Assembly (NCBI RefSeq): GCF_003019815.1
Contig: NZ_CP027773.1
Coordinates: 1,065,001-1,129,000 of the forward strand
Direction of reading: 5' to 3'
DNA length: 64,000 nt
From: Variovorax sp. PMC12
GTDB lineage: Bacteria > Pseudomonadota > Gammaproteobacteria > Burkholderiales > Burkholderiaceae_C
Of the stretch, positions 1 through 8,840 are shown one piece after another; the first letter of the stretch is position 1, and every line of letters begins with the position of its first letter. A model generated the notes under the pieces. The model saw nothing but the letters and a program-made list of their open reading frames with translations. It ran no database searches and was not told the origin of the DNA. Position numbers and translations under genes: made by a program.

Positions 1-377
1 ACGCGCTGCCGCGTGGGCGAGTAGCCCAGCGCCACGCTCGGCCAGAAGGCGGCGCGGTCGGCGGCCTCGTTCTCCTGCGCTACGCGCAGCGCGGCATCGG
101 CAGCCTCGATGGTCGGGTTGCCGGCCAGGCTCTGCGCCACCAGCGCATTCAGCGGCTCCGAGCGAAAGGCCTGCCACCACTGGGCCGGCACGTCGAGGTC
201 GGGCGAGAAGCGGGGCAGCGGCACGCCCTCGGCTTCGGTGCTGCCGGCGGGCGCGGATGTGTACTGCGCCGGCAGGTCCAGCGGCGGACGCGCATAGTCG
301 GGCCCGGCCGCGCAGCCGGCCAGCAGCAGCGCGATGCCGGCCGCCACCGGCGTTGCAAGGCTTGTCTTCTTGGTCAT
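1..377 (-). CDS. NodT-family RND efflux outer-membrane lipoprotein (N-terminal part, cut by window edge)
   Basis: Reading down from the ATG at 377, about 125 residues are present before the window ends. The N-terminus is a lipoprotein signal ending in LLAGC, followed by GPDYARPP and a WWQAF stretch, which are hallmarks of the NodT/OprM outer-membrane factor family. Such proteins form the trimeric exit channel of tripartite pumps. The gene starts only 20 bases after the stop of the RND pump gene on the same strand, so it is the third gene of an MFP-pump-channel operon. The remainder lies outside the window. Family assignment is secure; the substrate follows only from the neighbouring pump. Confidence 0.85.
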   Translation of the reverse strand, partial: MTKKTSLATPVAAGIALLLAGCAAGPDYARPPLDLPAQYTSAPAGSTEAEGVPLPRFSPDLDVPAQWWQAFRSEPLNALVAQSLAGNPTIEAADAALRVAQENEAADRAAFWPSVALGYSPTRQR

Positions 378-397
378 GATTTTTTTCCTCGCCTTGC

Positions 398-3300
398 TCA
401 ACGGTCGCGGCGCGAGCGCAGGCCCCAGCCCTTGCGCTCGAACAGGCGCTCCAGCGCGAAGAACAGCGTCGGCAGAATGAACAGCGTCAGCAGCGTCGAC
501 ACCACCAGCCCGCCGACCACCACCGTGGCCAGGCCGCGCTGCACGTCGGTGCCCACGCCCGTGGCCAGCGCCGCCGGCAGCATGCCGATGGACGCCACCG
601 TGGCCGTCATGAGCACCGGCCGCAGCCGCTCGGTCGCGCCTTCGAGCACCGAGGCTTCCAGCGCCAGCCCTTCGCCGCGCACGCGCCGGAAGTTCGCGAC
701 CATGATGATCCCGTTCTGTATCGACACGCCGAACAGCGCGATGAAGCCCACCGCGGTGGCCACGTTGAGCGTTTCTCCCGCCACGTGCACCGCGATCAGC
801 CCGCCCAGCGTGGCCATCGGCACCACGCCCAGGATCAGCGCCACGTGCCGGATCTTGCCGAACTGGAAGAACAGCAGCACCGCCATGATCGACACCACGA
901 TCAGCAGCGACACCGCCAGCCGGGCCTGCGCCCGCTGCTGGTTCTCGAACTGGCCGGCCCATTGCAGCCGGACCTTGGCGTGGTCGAACTTCACGTCCTT
1001 GGCGATGCGCTCCTGCGCTTCCACCAGGTAGGAGGCGAGGTCGCGGCCGCGGTTGTCGATGCGCACCGTGATCTGGCGCGAATTGAGCTCGTGCGAAATG
1101 GTGCTCTCGCCGGTCTGCAGCTTCACGCTGGCCACCTGCGACAGCGGTACCTTGGCGCCGCCCGCGCCGTTGAGCAGCAGCGAGCCGATGGCCTCGGTGC
1201 CGCTCTTGGCCGACTTCGGCAGCTTGACGGTCACGTTGTAGGTGCGGTCGCCGCTGTACACGGTGATGACGGGCGCGCCGCCCATGCCGGTCTGCACCAG
1301 GCTGGCCACGTCGTTCGCGTTCACGCCCAGCCGGGCCGCGGCTTCGCGGTCGAGCTTGATGACCACCTGCGGAATCGGCGGCTCCTGGAACAGCGACGCC
1401 GACGCGGTGCCGCGCACGGTGTGCAGCAGGTCGACGATCTCGTTGCCGATGCGCCGGCTTTCCTTCAGGTCGTCGCCGTAGATGCGCAGCACCAGCGGGC
1501 TGTGCGCGCCGCCCACGGCGTCGTTCACGCCGTCGATGATCGGCTGGCTGATGCCCACGTCGAAGCCCGGCATCTTCGAGAAGCGCTCGTTCAGCGTTCG
1601 CACGAAGGCGGCCTTGTTCACGCCCGCAGGCCACTCGCTGTAGGGCTTCAGGCCCACGGGCACTTCCACGTGCGAAGGCGTCCAGGGGTCGGTGCCGTCG
1701 TCGTTGCGGCCCAGCTGCGTCACCACGTAGGAAACCTCGGGGTACTCGAGCAGGACGTGGCGCAGCTCCGCGGTCATTTCGCTGGCCTTGTCCAGCGACA
1801 GGCCCGACGGCAGCTGCACCTGCAGCCACAGCGCGCCTTCGTCGATGTCGGGCAGGAACTCGCGCCCGGCTGTGGCGCCCAGGATCGCCACCGCGGCCAG
1901 CGCGGCGATGCTCAGCGCATAGGCGATGGCCGGCACCCGCAGCAGGTGGCCCAGCACGCGCCGGTAGGCGCCCGTGAGCCACACCAGCGGCTTGTTGACG
2001 AAGGGCTTCATCGGCTTGCGCAGCGCCACGTAGGCCAGGCTGGGAATCAGCGTGATCGCGCACAGCAGCGCGCCCACCAGCGCGTAGCCCACGGTGAAGG
2101 CCATCGGCTTGAACAGCTTGCCCTCGGCGCGCTCGAAGGCGAACAGCGGAAAGTAGGCCGTGATGATGATCAGCGTGGCGAAGAAGATCGGCCCCGACAC
2201 ATGGCTCACCGTCTCGAGGATGTTGCCCTCGGTCAGCGTGGCGTGGGGCTCTTCCTCGCGCCGCCGCAGGATGGCTTCCATCACCACGATGGCGCCGTCC
2301 ACGATGATGCCGAAGTCGATCGCGCCCAGCGAGAACAGGTTGGCCGGCATGCGGGTGAAGTGCATCACGATGAACACCGTGACCAGCGACATCGGAATCG
2401 CCACCGCCGCCACCACCGCGCTGCGCGGGCTGCCCAGGAAAAGGATGAGCACGAAGCACACAAGCGCCATGCCTTCGAGCACCGTGTGCGTCACCTTGTC
2501 GACCGTGAGCTTCACCAGGTCGTCGCGGTCGATGTAGGGCACGATCTTCACGCCCATGGGCGCAAGCTGCGCCTGCAGTTCGTCGATCTTCTTGTGCACG
2601 CCCTCGAGCACCCGCGACGGGTTCTCGTACTTGAGCATCAGCACGATGCCTTCGATGGTGTCGGGGTTCCTGTCCTTGCCCAGGATGCCGCCGCGCTCCT
2701 GGTGGCCGAACTGCAGGCGCCCCAGGTCGCGCACCAGCACCGGCGAGCCGCCGGACTGCGACACCACCACCGCGCCCAGGTCGTCCAGCGAGGTGATGAG
2801 GCCGATGCCGCGCACCACGTAGCTCTGCTCGCCGCGCGCGATGCGCCCGCCGCCGGCGTTGGCGCTGTTGTTGTTGATGGCCGTCACCACGTCGCTCAGC
2901 GCCAGGCCGTATTTCTGCAGCGCCGCCGGGTCCAGCTCGAGCTGGAACTCCTTGGTGAAGCCGCCGAAGTTGGTGATGTTGACCACCCCGGCCACCTGGC
3001 GCAGCCCCGGAATGACGATCCAGCGCTGGATCTCGGACAGCTCCATCAGGTTCCTGGTGTCCGACTCCAGCGTGTAGCGGTAGATCTCGCCCGCCGGGCC
3101 CGCCACCGGGTCCAGCCCCGGTTGCGCGCCCGAGGGCAGCGAGACCTGGCCGATGCGCTCGGTCACGCGCTGGCGCGCGAAGTAGTCGTCGGTGCCGTCC
3201 TTGAAGGTCAGCGTGATCAGCGAGAGCCCGAAGGTGCTGCTCGAGCGGATCGAGGCCAGCCCCGGCGTGTTGCTCAGCGCCCGCTCCAGCGGCGTGGTGA

Positions 3301-3493
3301 TCTGCTGCTCGATTTCTTCCGAAGCCAGGCCGTTGACCTGGGTCGTGACCTGCACCGTCACGTCGCCCAGGTCGGGGTAGGCCTCGACCGTCATCTGCGT
3401 CCACGACCAGGCACCGAACAGCACCAAGGCGATGGACATCGCCCAGACCAGGTGCCTGCGGCGAAAGAACTGGGTGATGATGAGATTAATCAT
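398..3493 (-). CDS. CusA/CzcA-type heavy-metal efflux RND permease
   Basis: 1031 residues, the normal length for an HME-RND inner-membrane pump that exports metal cations by proton antiport. The N-terminal helix is followed by a porter domain with VTTQVNGLASEEIEQQI, typical of the CzcA/CusA branch. The fourth-helix segment contains DFGIIVDGAIVVMEA, the acidic proton-relay signature of metal RND pumps. A second large periplasmic loop begins near GREFLPDIDEGALW. The start overlaps the end of the fusion-protein gene by 8 bases, and the outer-membrane gene follows 20 bases after its stop. Metal specificity (Cu/Ag versus Co/Zn/Cd) cannot be read with confidence from the sequence. Confidence 0.93.
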   Translation of the reverse strand: MINLIITQFFRRRHLVWAMSIALVLFGAWSWTQMTVEAYPDLGDVTVQVTTQVNGLASEEIEQQITTPLERALSNTPGLASIRSSSTFGLSLITLTFKDGTDDYFARQRVTERIGQVSLPSGAQPGLDPVAGPAGEIYRYTLESDTRNLMELSEIQRWIVIPGLRQVAGVVNITNFGGFTKEFQLELDPAALQKYGLALSDVVTAINNNSANAGGGRIARGEQSYVVRGIGLITSLDDLGAVVVSQSGGSPVLVRDLGRLQFGHQERGGILGKDRNPDTIEGIVLMLKYENPSRVLEGVHKKIDELQAQLAPMGVKIVPYIDRDDLVKLTVDKVTHTVLEGMALVCFVLILFLGSPRSAVVAAVAIPMSLVTVFIVMHFTRMPANLFSLGAIDFGIIVDGAIVVMEAILRRREEEPHATLTEGNILETVSHVSGPIFFATLIIITAYFPLFAFERAEGKLFKPMAFTVGYALVGALLCAITLIPSLAYVALRKPMKPFVNKPLVWLTGAYRRVLGHLLRVPAIAYALSIAALAAVAILGATAGREFLPDIDEGALWLQVQLPSGLSLDKASEMTAELRHVLLEYPEVSYVVTQLGRNDDGTDPWTPSHVEVPVGLKPYSEWPAGVNKAAFVRTLNERFSKMPGFDVGISQPIIDGVNDAVGGAHSPLVLRIYGDDLKESRRIGNEIVDLLHTVRGTASASLFQEPPIPQVVIKLDREAAARLGVNANDVASLVQTGMGGAPVITVYSGDRTYNVTVKLPKSAKSGTEAIGSLLLNGAGGAKVPLSQVASVKLQTGESTISHELNSRQITVRIDNRGRDLASYLVEAQERIAKDVKFDHAKVRLQWAGQFENQQRAQARLAVSLLIVVSIMAVLLFFQFGKIRHVALILGVVPMATLGGLIAVHVAGETLNVATAVGFIALFGVSIQNGIIMVANFRRVRGEGLALEASVLEGATERLRPVLMTATVASIGMLPAALATGVGTDVQRGLATVVVGGLVVSTLLTLFILPTLFFALERLFERKGWGLRSRRDR

Positions 3494-4637
3494 TCAGCAG
3501 CACACCACCACGCACCACCACACGCTCGCCGGCATTCAGGCCGCTGCGAATGCGCACCTGGTCGCCGTCTTCTCGGCCCAGCTCGACCACGCGCCGCACG
3601 AAGGTCCAGGGCTCGGCCTCGACGAACACGCTCACGGCGTCGTTGTTCATCAGCAGCGCCGAGGCCGGCACCTGCGGCTGCGCCGCCTGCGGCACGCCCA
3701 GCACCGCTGTCGCATACATGTTGGGCTTGAACAGCCCATCGGGGTTGGGAAACACGATGCGCGCCTTGGCGCGGCGCGTGTCGGCATCGAGCACCGAACT
3801 CACGAAGCCGATCTTGCCGGTGAACCGGCGGCCCGGGTAGGCGGCCAGCGTGACCGTCACGTTCTGGCCCGGCGCCACCGCGCCCACCACGTTCTCGGGC
3901 ACGTTCACCGTCACCCAGACCGAGTCGAGGTTGGCCACCGTCATCAGCGCGGCCGTGGCGTCGTTCAGGTTGGCGCCGGCGCCGGCGTTCAGCGCGGTGA
4001 CCGTGCCCGAGATGGGCGCGACGATCTTCAGCAGCTGGCCGGCCTGCGCGCCGCTGCCGTCCGCGCCCAGGCTGCGCAGGCGCGTCTCGCTGCGGCGCAG
4101 TTCGGCCGTCTGCTGCGCGACGGCGCTCTGGGCCGCTTCCACGTCCTTGGTTGCATTGGAGCCGGCCTCGTTCACGCCGCGCGCGCGCACCAGCGCATGC
4201 TGCGCCAGGTCGAGCGCATCGCGGGCCTTCTGCGCGTCGGACACGGCCTGCGCCAGGTCGGGCGAGGTCATCGTGGCCAGCACCTGGCCGCGCTTGACCG
4301 TGTCGCCCAGGCGCACCTTCAGCTCGACCAGCTTGCCGGTCAGCGGCGGCAGCACGTTGACGGTGCTGGCTGGATTGGCTTCCACCGTGGCGGGCAGGCT
4401 CACGTCGTGCGGCGAGGCCTGCTCGCCGACGGTGGCCACGCGCAGCCGGTCGCGCAGCGGCGAGCCGTCGGGCACGCTCAGCCGGTTGCCCTGGCGAACA
4501 AGCATCGGCGCCGGGGCGGCGGCCACGGTGGCCGCGTGGGCGGTATTGTCGAAGGAGTCGACGCACAGCGCCGCGCAGGTCAGCACGCCGAAGAAAATGC
4601 GTGCCGGCGTGATCTGGTAGAGGGATTTTTTCTTCAT
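3486..4637 (-). CDS. RND efflux periplasmic membrane fusion protein (CzcB/CusB type)
   Basis: 383 residues from the ATG at 4637. A longer in-frame start at 4715 would add 26 polar residues ahead of the hydrophobic signal and is less likely. After the signal region the protein shows the barrel-sandwich half-motif around LPPLTGKLVELKVRLGDTV, a coiled-coil hairpin (QKARDALDLAQHALVRARG), the returning lipoyl half (IVAPISGTVTALNAGAG) and a beta-barrel with PGRRFTGKIGFVSSVLD. It bridges pump and outer-membrane channel. It is the first gene of the efflux operon, overlaps the pump gene by 8 bases, and is divergent from the response regulator. No His- or Met-rich metal-binding N-terminus is visible. 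Confidence 0.9.
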   Translation of the reverse strand: MKKKSLYQITPARIFFGVLTCAALCVDSFDNTAHAATVAAAPAPMLVRQGNRLSVPDGSPLRDRLRVATVGEQASPHDVSLPATVEANPASTVNVLPPLTGKLVELKVRLGDTVKRGQVLATMTSPDLAQAVSDAQKARDALDLAQHALVRARGVNEAGSNATKDVEAAQSAVAQQTAELRRSETRLRSLGADGSGAQAGQLLKIVAPISGTVTALNAGAGANLNDATAALMTVANLDSVWVTVNVPENVVGAVAPGQNVTVTLAAYPGRRFTGKIGFVSSVLDADTRRAKARIVFPNPDGLFKPNMYATAVLGVPQAAQPQVPASALLMNNDAVSVFVEAEPWTFVRRVVELGREDGDQVRIRSGLNAGERVVVRGGVLLND

Positions 4638-4735
4638 CTCAGGACATCCGTTGGGGCCGGACGCGCTGCGCACGGAATCCCTTTCCGTGCCCTTGATCCG
4701 CCCCCGTCGCCCCAAGGGAGGTTAAGAAAGCGCGA

Positions 4736-4773
4736 CTGAAGAAGCTCCCAAGAAATCCTGAAGTTTTCTTCAG
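4736..4773. promoter_or_regulatory. Candidate response-regulator operator between the efflux operon and its two-component system
   Basis: The 180-base divergent intergenic region holds CTGAAG at 4736-4741, CTGAAG at 4758-4763 and its complement CTTCAG at 4768-4773. The last two form a perfect 6-base inverted repeat with a TTTT spacer. The two direct copies are 22 bases apart, about two helical turns, as expected for tandem dimer binding by OmpR-family regulators. The position between divergent start codons fits autoregulation plus pump control. Binding by the adjacent regulator is inference. Confidence 0.45.
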
Positions 4774-4817
4774 AATCGGGGGCACGGCGCCCGCCGGGCG
4801 CGGCATGATCCACCCCG

Positions 4818-5519
4818 ATGAGAATTCTGTTGATCGAAGACGACCGCAAGGCCGCCCGCCTTTTGGCCCGCGGGCTGCAGGAAGAGGGCTTCGTGGTCGA
4901 TGTGGTGCACACGGCCGAGGAGGGCGACGAGGAAGCCTTCGTCATCGCCTACGACCTGATCGTGCTCGACTGGATGCTGCCCGGCAAGGACGGCCTGACC
5001 CTGTGCCGCGACCTGCGCCAGCGCGGCTGCAAGACCCCGGTGCTGATGCTCACCGCCCGCGACGCCCTGAGCGACCGGGTCGCCGGGCTGAACACCGGCG
5101 CTGACGACTACCTGACCAAGCCATTCGCCTTCGACGAACTGCTGGCGCGCGTGCGCGCCTTGCTGCGGCGCTCCGAGATCATGCGGCCCGTGGTGCTCGC
5201 GCTGGCCGACCTGAGCCTCGATCCGCTGAGCCAGCGCGTGATGCGCGGCGGCATGGTGCTCGACCTGACCCACAAGGAGTTCGCCATCCTGCAGATCCTG
5301 CTGCGCCATGCCGGCGAGGTGGTGAGCCGCTCCCGTCTGGCCGAACAGGTGTGGAAGGACGACCTGATCGCCATCGACAACCTGATCGACGTGCACATCG
5401 GCAACCTGCGCCGCAAGGTCGACGCACCGCCGGCGCCGCCGCTGATCCAGACCGTGCGCGGGCGCGGCTTCAGGCTCGCGCTGGCCGAAGAAAACCCCGG
5501 CGGCAGCCATGCTGCTTAG
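4818..5519 (+). CDS. OmpR/PhoB-family response regulator
   Basis: 233 residues. The receiver domain begins MRILLIEDD with the acidic pair, phospho-acceptor Asp51 lies in IVLDWMLPGKDG, the conserved Thr in LMLTARDA, and the Lys in YLTKPFAFDELLARVRALLRR. The C-terminal winged helix includes LTHKEFAILQILLRHAGEVVSR and IDVHIGNLRRKVD. The stop overlaps the start of the sensor kinase gene by 11 bases, so the pair is translationally coupled. Being divergent from a metal RND operon, it most likely controls that operon in the manner of CusR/CopR/CzcR; this role is inferred from context. Confidence 0.93.
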   Translation: MRILLIEDDRKAARLLARGLQEEGFVVDVVHTAEEGDEEAFVIAYDLIVLDWMLPGKDGLTLCRDLRQRGCKTPVLMLTARDALSDRVAGLNTGADDYLTKPFAFDELLARVRALLRRSEIMRPVVLALADLSLDPLSQRVMRGGMVLDLTHKEFAILQILLRHAGEVVSRSRLAEQVWKDDLIAIDNLIDVHIGNLRRKVDAPPAPPLIQTVRGRGFRLALAEENPGGSHAA

Positions 5520-6921
5520 CTTCCGCAGGCGGCTGGCGCTGGCGCATGTCAGCGTGATCGTGGTGGTGATGACGATCGCCGCCCTCGGCTCGTACTTCGT
5601 GTTCTCGCGCAACGTGCACGGCGAACTCGACGCGGCGCTGCTCGCGCTGGCCGAGACCGAGCTCGGCATGCTGCTGTCGGCGAATGCCGGCGACGCGGTC
5701 ATCGTGCACGAGGTGCCGCCCGGCCCGGCCGCGCCTTCGTTCGTGCGGCTCGACCGGCTGGTGCAGATCGTAGACACCGAAGGCCGCGTGCTGGCGCGCA
5801 GCAGCAACCTCGGCGAAGCGCAACTGCCCATTCCGCCCGTGCTGCGCGAGCGCCTGGCCGCCGGCGAGACCGTGTTCGAGACGCTGGACGGCTTCGGCGA
5901 GGAGCCGACACGCATGGTGTCGGTGCCCGTGCCGGGACATCGCAAGCTGCTGGCGGTGCAGGTCGCGGGCTCGCTCGACGACGTGAACCGCACCGTGGGC
6001 ATGGCGAGCGTGCTGTTCCTGATCCTGGGCGTTTCCCTGCTGCTGGCGCTGGCCGCGGCGGGCGCGCTCATCACGCGGCGCGCCTTCGGCGCCATTGCCG
6101 ACGTGGTGCAGCAGGCAAGGCACATCGGCGACGCCAATCTCGCCGAACGGCTGCCGCACCCGGGCACGCGCGACGAGATCGGCCGGCTGGTCGACACCCT
6201 CAACGACATGCTGAGCCGCATCGAGAACGGCATGGAAGCGCAGCGCCGCTTCACCTCCGACGCCTCGCACGAGCTGCGCTCGCCGCTGTCGCGCCTGCGC
6301 ACTGAGCTCGAACTCGCGTTGCGCCGGCCGCGCGAGCCGGCGGCGTATGTCGAAACGCTGCAATCGTCGCTGGAGGAGGTCGAGTCGCTCACGCTGCTGG
6401 TCGAGGAACTGTTGGTGCTCGCCCGCATCGACGCCGGCCAGGAGCGCGACGCGGCCGAGAAGGTGTCGCTCAACATGCTGGCCGAGGACGCCGTGCGCCG
6501 CCTGGAGCCGATGGCCCGGGAGCGCCGCCTGTCGCTGGTGCTGGAGCCCGCGCCGCCGGTGGCCGCGCGGGTGGCGCGCGGCGCGGCCAGCCTGGCGCTG
6601 GCCAACCTGCTGGACAACGCGCTCAAGTTCTCGCCGCCCGGCACGGTGGTGAGCGTGAGCGTGCGCGCCGACCTGGAGGCCGACGAAGCCATCATCAGCG
6701 TGTCGGACCACGGGCCCGGCATCCGCGGCGACGAACTGCCGCACCTGTTCGAGCGCTTCTATCGCGGCGCCACCGCGCGCTCGGACGAGAAGACGCCCGG
6801 GCTCGGCCTGGGCCTGGCGCTGTCGCAGGCGGTGGTGCATGCGCACGGCGGGCGCATCGAGGCGGCGAACGAAGCGGGGGGCGGGGCGCGCTTCGACATG
6901 CGGTTGCGGCTCGCGCGCTGA
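5509..6921 (+). CDS. Two-component sensor histidine kinase (CusS/QseC-like)
   Basis: 470 residues. Transmembrane helix 1 lies at about 10-32 and helix 2 at about 165-190, flanking a periplasmic sensor domain of roughly 130 residues. A HAMP linker follows, then the phospho-acceptor box SDASHELRSPLSRL with the His near residue 254. The catalytic domain shows N-box NLLDNALKFSPPG, G1 DHGPGI and G2 GLGLGLALS. The gene overlaps its response regulator by 11 bases. The periplasmic loop has no obvious metal-ligand cluster, so the signal is unproven; the location beside a metal efflux operon suggests a periplasmic metal ion. Confidence 0.92.
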   Translation: MLLSFRRRLALAHVSVIVVVMTIAALGSYFVFSRNVHGELDAALLALAETELGMLLSANAGDAVIVHEVPPGPAAPSFVRLDRLVQIVDTEGRVLARSSNLGEAQLPIPPVLRERLAAGETVFETLDGFGEEPTRMVSVPVPGHRKLLAVQVAGSLDDVNRTVGMASVLFLILGVSLLLALAAAGALITRRAFGAIADVVQQARHIGDANLAERLPHPGTRDEIGRLVDTLNDMLSRIENGMEAQRRFTSDASHELRSPLSRLRTELELALRRPREPAAYVETLQSSLEEVESLTLLVEELLVLARIDAGQERDAAEKVSLNMLAEDAVRRLEPMARERRLSLVLEPAPPVAARVARGAASLALANLLDNALKFSPPGTVVSVSVRADLEADEAIISVSDHGPGIRGDELPHLFERFYRGATARSDEKTPGLGLGLALSQAVVHAHGGRIEAANEAGGGARFDMRLRLAR

Positions 6922-7022
6922 GCAGCGGGCGGGCCCGGCGGGCAAACCCTGACCGCGCGAAAGACCGCCGCTTCGAGAATGGCCCGATCCATTCCGGACC
7001 AACGAAGAGGGCCCCCGCCACC

Positions 7023-8009
7023 ATGCTCTACGCCACGCTGTCACGCCGCCGCTTCACTTTTGCCACGGCCGCCGCGAGCCTTGCCCTGCCGGCATTCGCG
7101 CAGCAGCAGGGCACATGGCCGAACAAGCCGATCCGCATCGTGGTGCCCTACACGCCTGGCGGCTTCACCGACCAGATGGCGCGGCTGGTGCAGGTGGGCT
7201 TGCAGACCAGGCTCGGCCAGCCGGTGCTGATCGACAACAAGCCCGGCGCCAACAGCCTGATTGGCGTGGACGCGATCGCCAAGGCGCCGCCCGACGGCAG
7301 CACCTTCGGTGTCGTCATCGCGGCCTATGCGGCCAACACCACGCTGTACCCGAAGCTGCCCTACGACCCGCGAAAAGACCTGGCCGGGGTGTCGCTGATG
7401 GGCGTGTCGCCGCTGCTGGCGGCGGTCAACATCGACTCGCCGTTCAAGACGGCGCGCGAGCTGATTGACTACGCCCGTGCCAACCCGGGCAAGGTGAGCT
7501 TCGGCTCTTCAGGCAACGGCTCGGCCGCGCACCTCACCACCGAGCTGTGGAAGTCGCTGACGCAGACCTACATGATCCACATCCCGTACCGCGGCGCGGT
7601 GCCGGCGCTGACCGACCTCATGGGCGGGCAGATACAGCTTTTCTTCGATGCGCCCACGGGCCTCATCAACCAGGCGAAAGCCGGCAAGGTGCGGCTGATC
7701 GGCGTGGCGGGCGACAAGCGGCTGGCGGCCGCTCCCGAGGTGCCGACCTTCATCGAGCAAGGCTTCGCAGGCTTCACCGGGAGCACCTGGGCGGGCATGC
7801 TGGCGCCGGCCGCCACGCCGCGCGACATCGTCAGGCGCATGTCGGACGAAGTGGCGCGCATCATCCGCAGCGACGACACGCGGGCCAGGCTCGACGCGAT
7901 GGGCACCATTCCGGCCGGCGGCACGCCCGAGGAGTTCGATGCGTTCATCGCGTCGGAGACCACCAAGTGGGGCAAGGTCATTCGCACGGCGGGGGTGAAG
8001 GCGGAGTAG
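7023..8009 (+). CDS. Bug-family periplasmic substrate-binding protein (TctC-like)
   Basis: 328 residues with an N-terminal signal RRRFTFATAAASLALPAFA that has a twin-arginine flavour. The mature part begins WPNKPIRIVVPYTPGGFTD and contains IDNKPGANSLIG and the later GSSGNGSAAHLT motif, all standard for Bug proteins, which bind small carboxylates with a water-mediated loop. No TctA/TctB membrane genes are nearby, so it is an orphan, as most Bug proteins in Comamonadaceae and Bordetella are. The ligand cannot be predicted. The 3' end overlaps the convergent GNAT gene by 32 bases. Confidence 0.92.
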   Translation: MLYATLSRRRFTFATAAASLALPAFAQQQGTWPNKPIRIVVPYTPGGFTDQMARLVQVGLQTRLGQPVLIDNKPGANSLIGVDAIAKAPPDGSTFGVVIAAYAANTTLYPKLPYDPRKDLAGVSLMGVSPLLAAVNIDSPFKTARELIDYARANPGKVSFGSSGNGSAAHLTTELWKSLTQTYMIHIPYRGAVPALTDLMGGQIQLFFDAPTGLINQAKAGKVRLIGVAGDKRLAAAPEVPTFIEQGFAGFTGSTWAGMLAPAATPRDIVRRMSDEVARIIRSDDTRARLDAMGTIPAGGTPEEFDAFIASETTKWGKVIRTAGVKAE

Positions 8010-8451
8010 GGCGCGACAGCAGCATCTCGATGTGCGGGATGCCGTCTTCGTCATAGGGCTCGCCGACCTCGACGAACCCGAACGACGCGTAGAACTTCCG
8101 AAGATAGAGCTGCGCGCCGATGCGGAGCGCGGCGCCGGGCCACAGCGCCCCGGCGCAGGCAAGGCCGCGTGTCAGCAGTTCCTGGCCCAGCCCCTGTCCG
8201 CGATGCGCCGCACCCGTCAGCACGCGCCCGATCGATGCTTCCCGGTACGACACACCCGGCGGCAGCAGGCGCAGATAGGCCGCAAGCTGCCCGCCGTCGA
8301 GCGCGTAGAGGTGATGGGCCTGCATGTCCTTGCCGTCCGGGTCGAGGTAGATGCAGCGCTGCTCCGCAACGAACACCTCGCTGCGCGCCGACAGGATCAG
8401 GTACAGGTCACGCGTACTCAATGCGTCGAAGTTTTTTTGATGCCATTCCAT
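7978..8451 (-). CDS. GNAT-family N-acetyltransferase, ElaA-like
   Basis: 157 residues from the ATG at 8451, which begins MEWHQKNFDALSTRDLY as ElaA proteins do and has an AAGGA upstream. An in-frame ATG at 8484 would add 11 residues. The acetyl-CoA loop is in IGRVLTGAAHRGQGLGQELL and the C-terminal strand-helix reads LYLRKFYASFGFVEVGEPYDEDGIPHIEM. The substrate is unknown. The 3' end overlaps the convergent Bug-type gene. A second ElaA-like domain is fused to a thioesterase near 25200-26068, and the two share the closing GIPHIEM motif. Confidence 0.88.
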   Translation of the reverse strand: MEWHQKNFDALSTRDLYLILSARSEVFVAEQRCIYLDPDGKDMQAHHLYALDGGQLAAYLRLLPPGVSYREASIGRVLTGAAHRGQGLGQELLTRGLACAGALWPGAALRIGAQLYLRKFYASFGFVEVGEPYDEDGIPHIEMLLSRPTPPSPPPCE

Positions 8452-8528
8452 GGTGAGGTCCTTCGCGCCGAACATAACAGGCACGGTCGCTGCTACGCCT
8501 CTCGGTACTCAGACCCGCATGCCCCCTC

Positions 8529-8837
8529 ATGAAGCACTTCATCGTCGAAATCAACTACCTCGTTCCGCTCGAAAGAGTCCAGCAATCCGTGGCGCCGCAC
8601 CGCGCCTATCTGCAACTCGGCTACGACGCCGGCCTGCTGCTTTGCTCCGGCCCGAAGGTGCCGGCGACCGGCGGGTTCATGCTGGCCCGCGCGGAATCTC
8701 TCGCGGCGCTCCAGGAGTTCTTCGCGCAAGACCCGTTCCACACCGAGGAACTCGCGAGCTTCACTTTCAGCGAGTTCAATCCCGTGAAGCGGCAGGGCTG
8801 GGCCGAGGCGTGGTTCGCCGAACCCCCGGCGGCTTGA
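8529..8837 (+). CDS. YciI-family protein
   Basis: 102 residues, starting MKHFIVEINYLVPLERVQQ, with conserved HRAYLQLGYDAGLLLCSGP and a C-terminal EFNPVKR segment. This is the dimeric alpha-beta barrel YciI fold, with a conserved His and Asp thought to form an active site. Function is unknown for most members. It ends three bases before the convergent stop of the synthase-channel fusion gene and appears to be a single-gene unit. Confidence 0.82.
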   Translation: MKHFIVEINYLVPLERVQQSVAPHRAYLQLGYDAGLLLCSGPKVPATGGFMLARAESLAALQEFFAQDPFHTEELASFTFSEFNPVKRQGWAEAWFAEPPAA

Positions 8838-8840
8838 CGA

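Noticed and set aside
785..1031. Any tRNA, rRNA or transposase in the window
   Set aside because: I looked for cloverleaf-type repeats, rRNA-like stretches, DDE-type transposases and terminal inverted repeats while reading the whole window and found none; the coordinates given are nominal.
785..3730. Very long plus-strand ORF opposite the RND pump
   Set aside because: It is antisense to a pump with complete motifs. Composition is His/Gln/Arg-rich without domains, typical of shadow frames in GC-rich DNA.
4638..4715. Upstream start for the efflux fusion protein at 4715
   Set aside because: It adds 26 polar residues before the signal sequence and would reach into the divergent promoter region.
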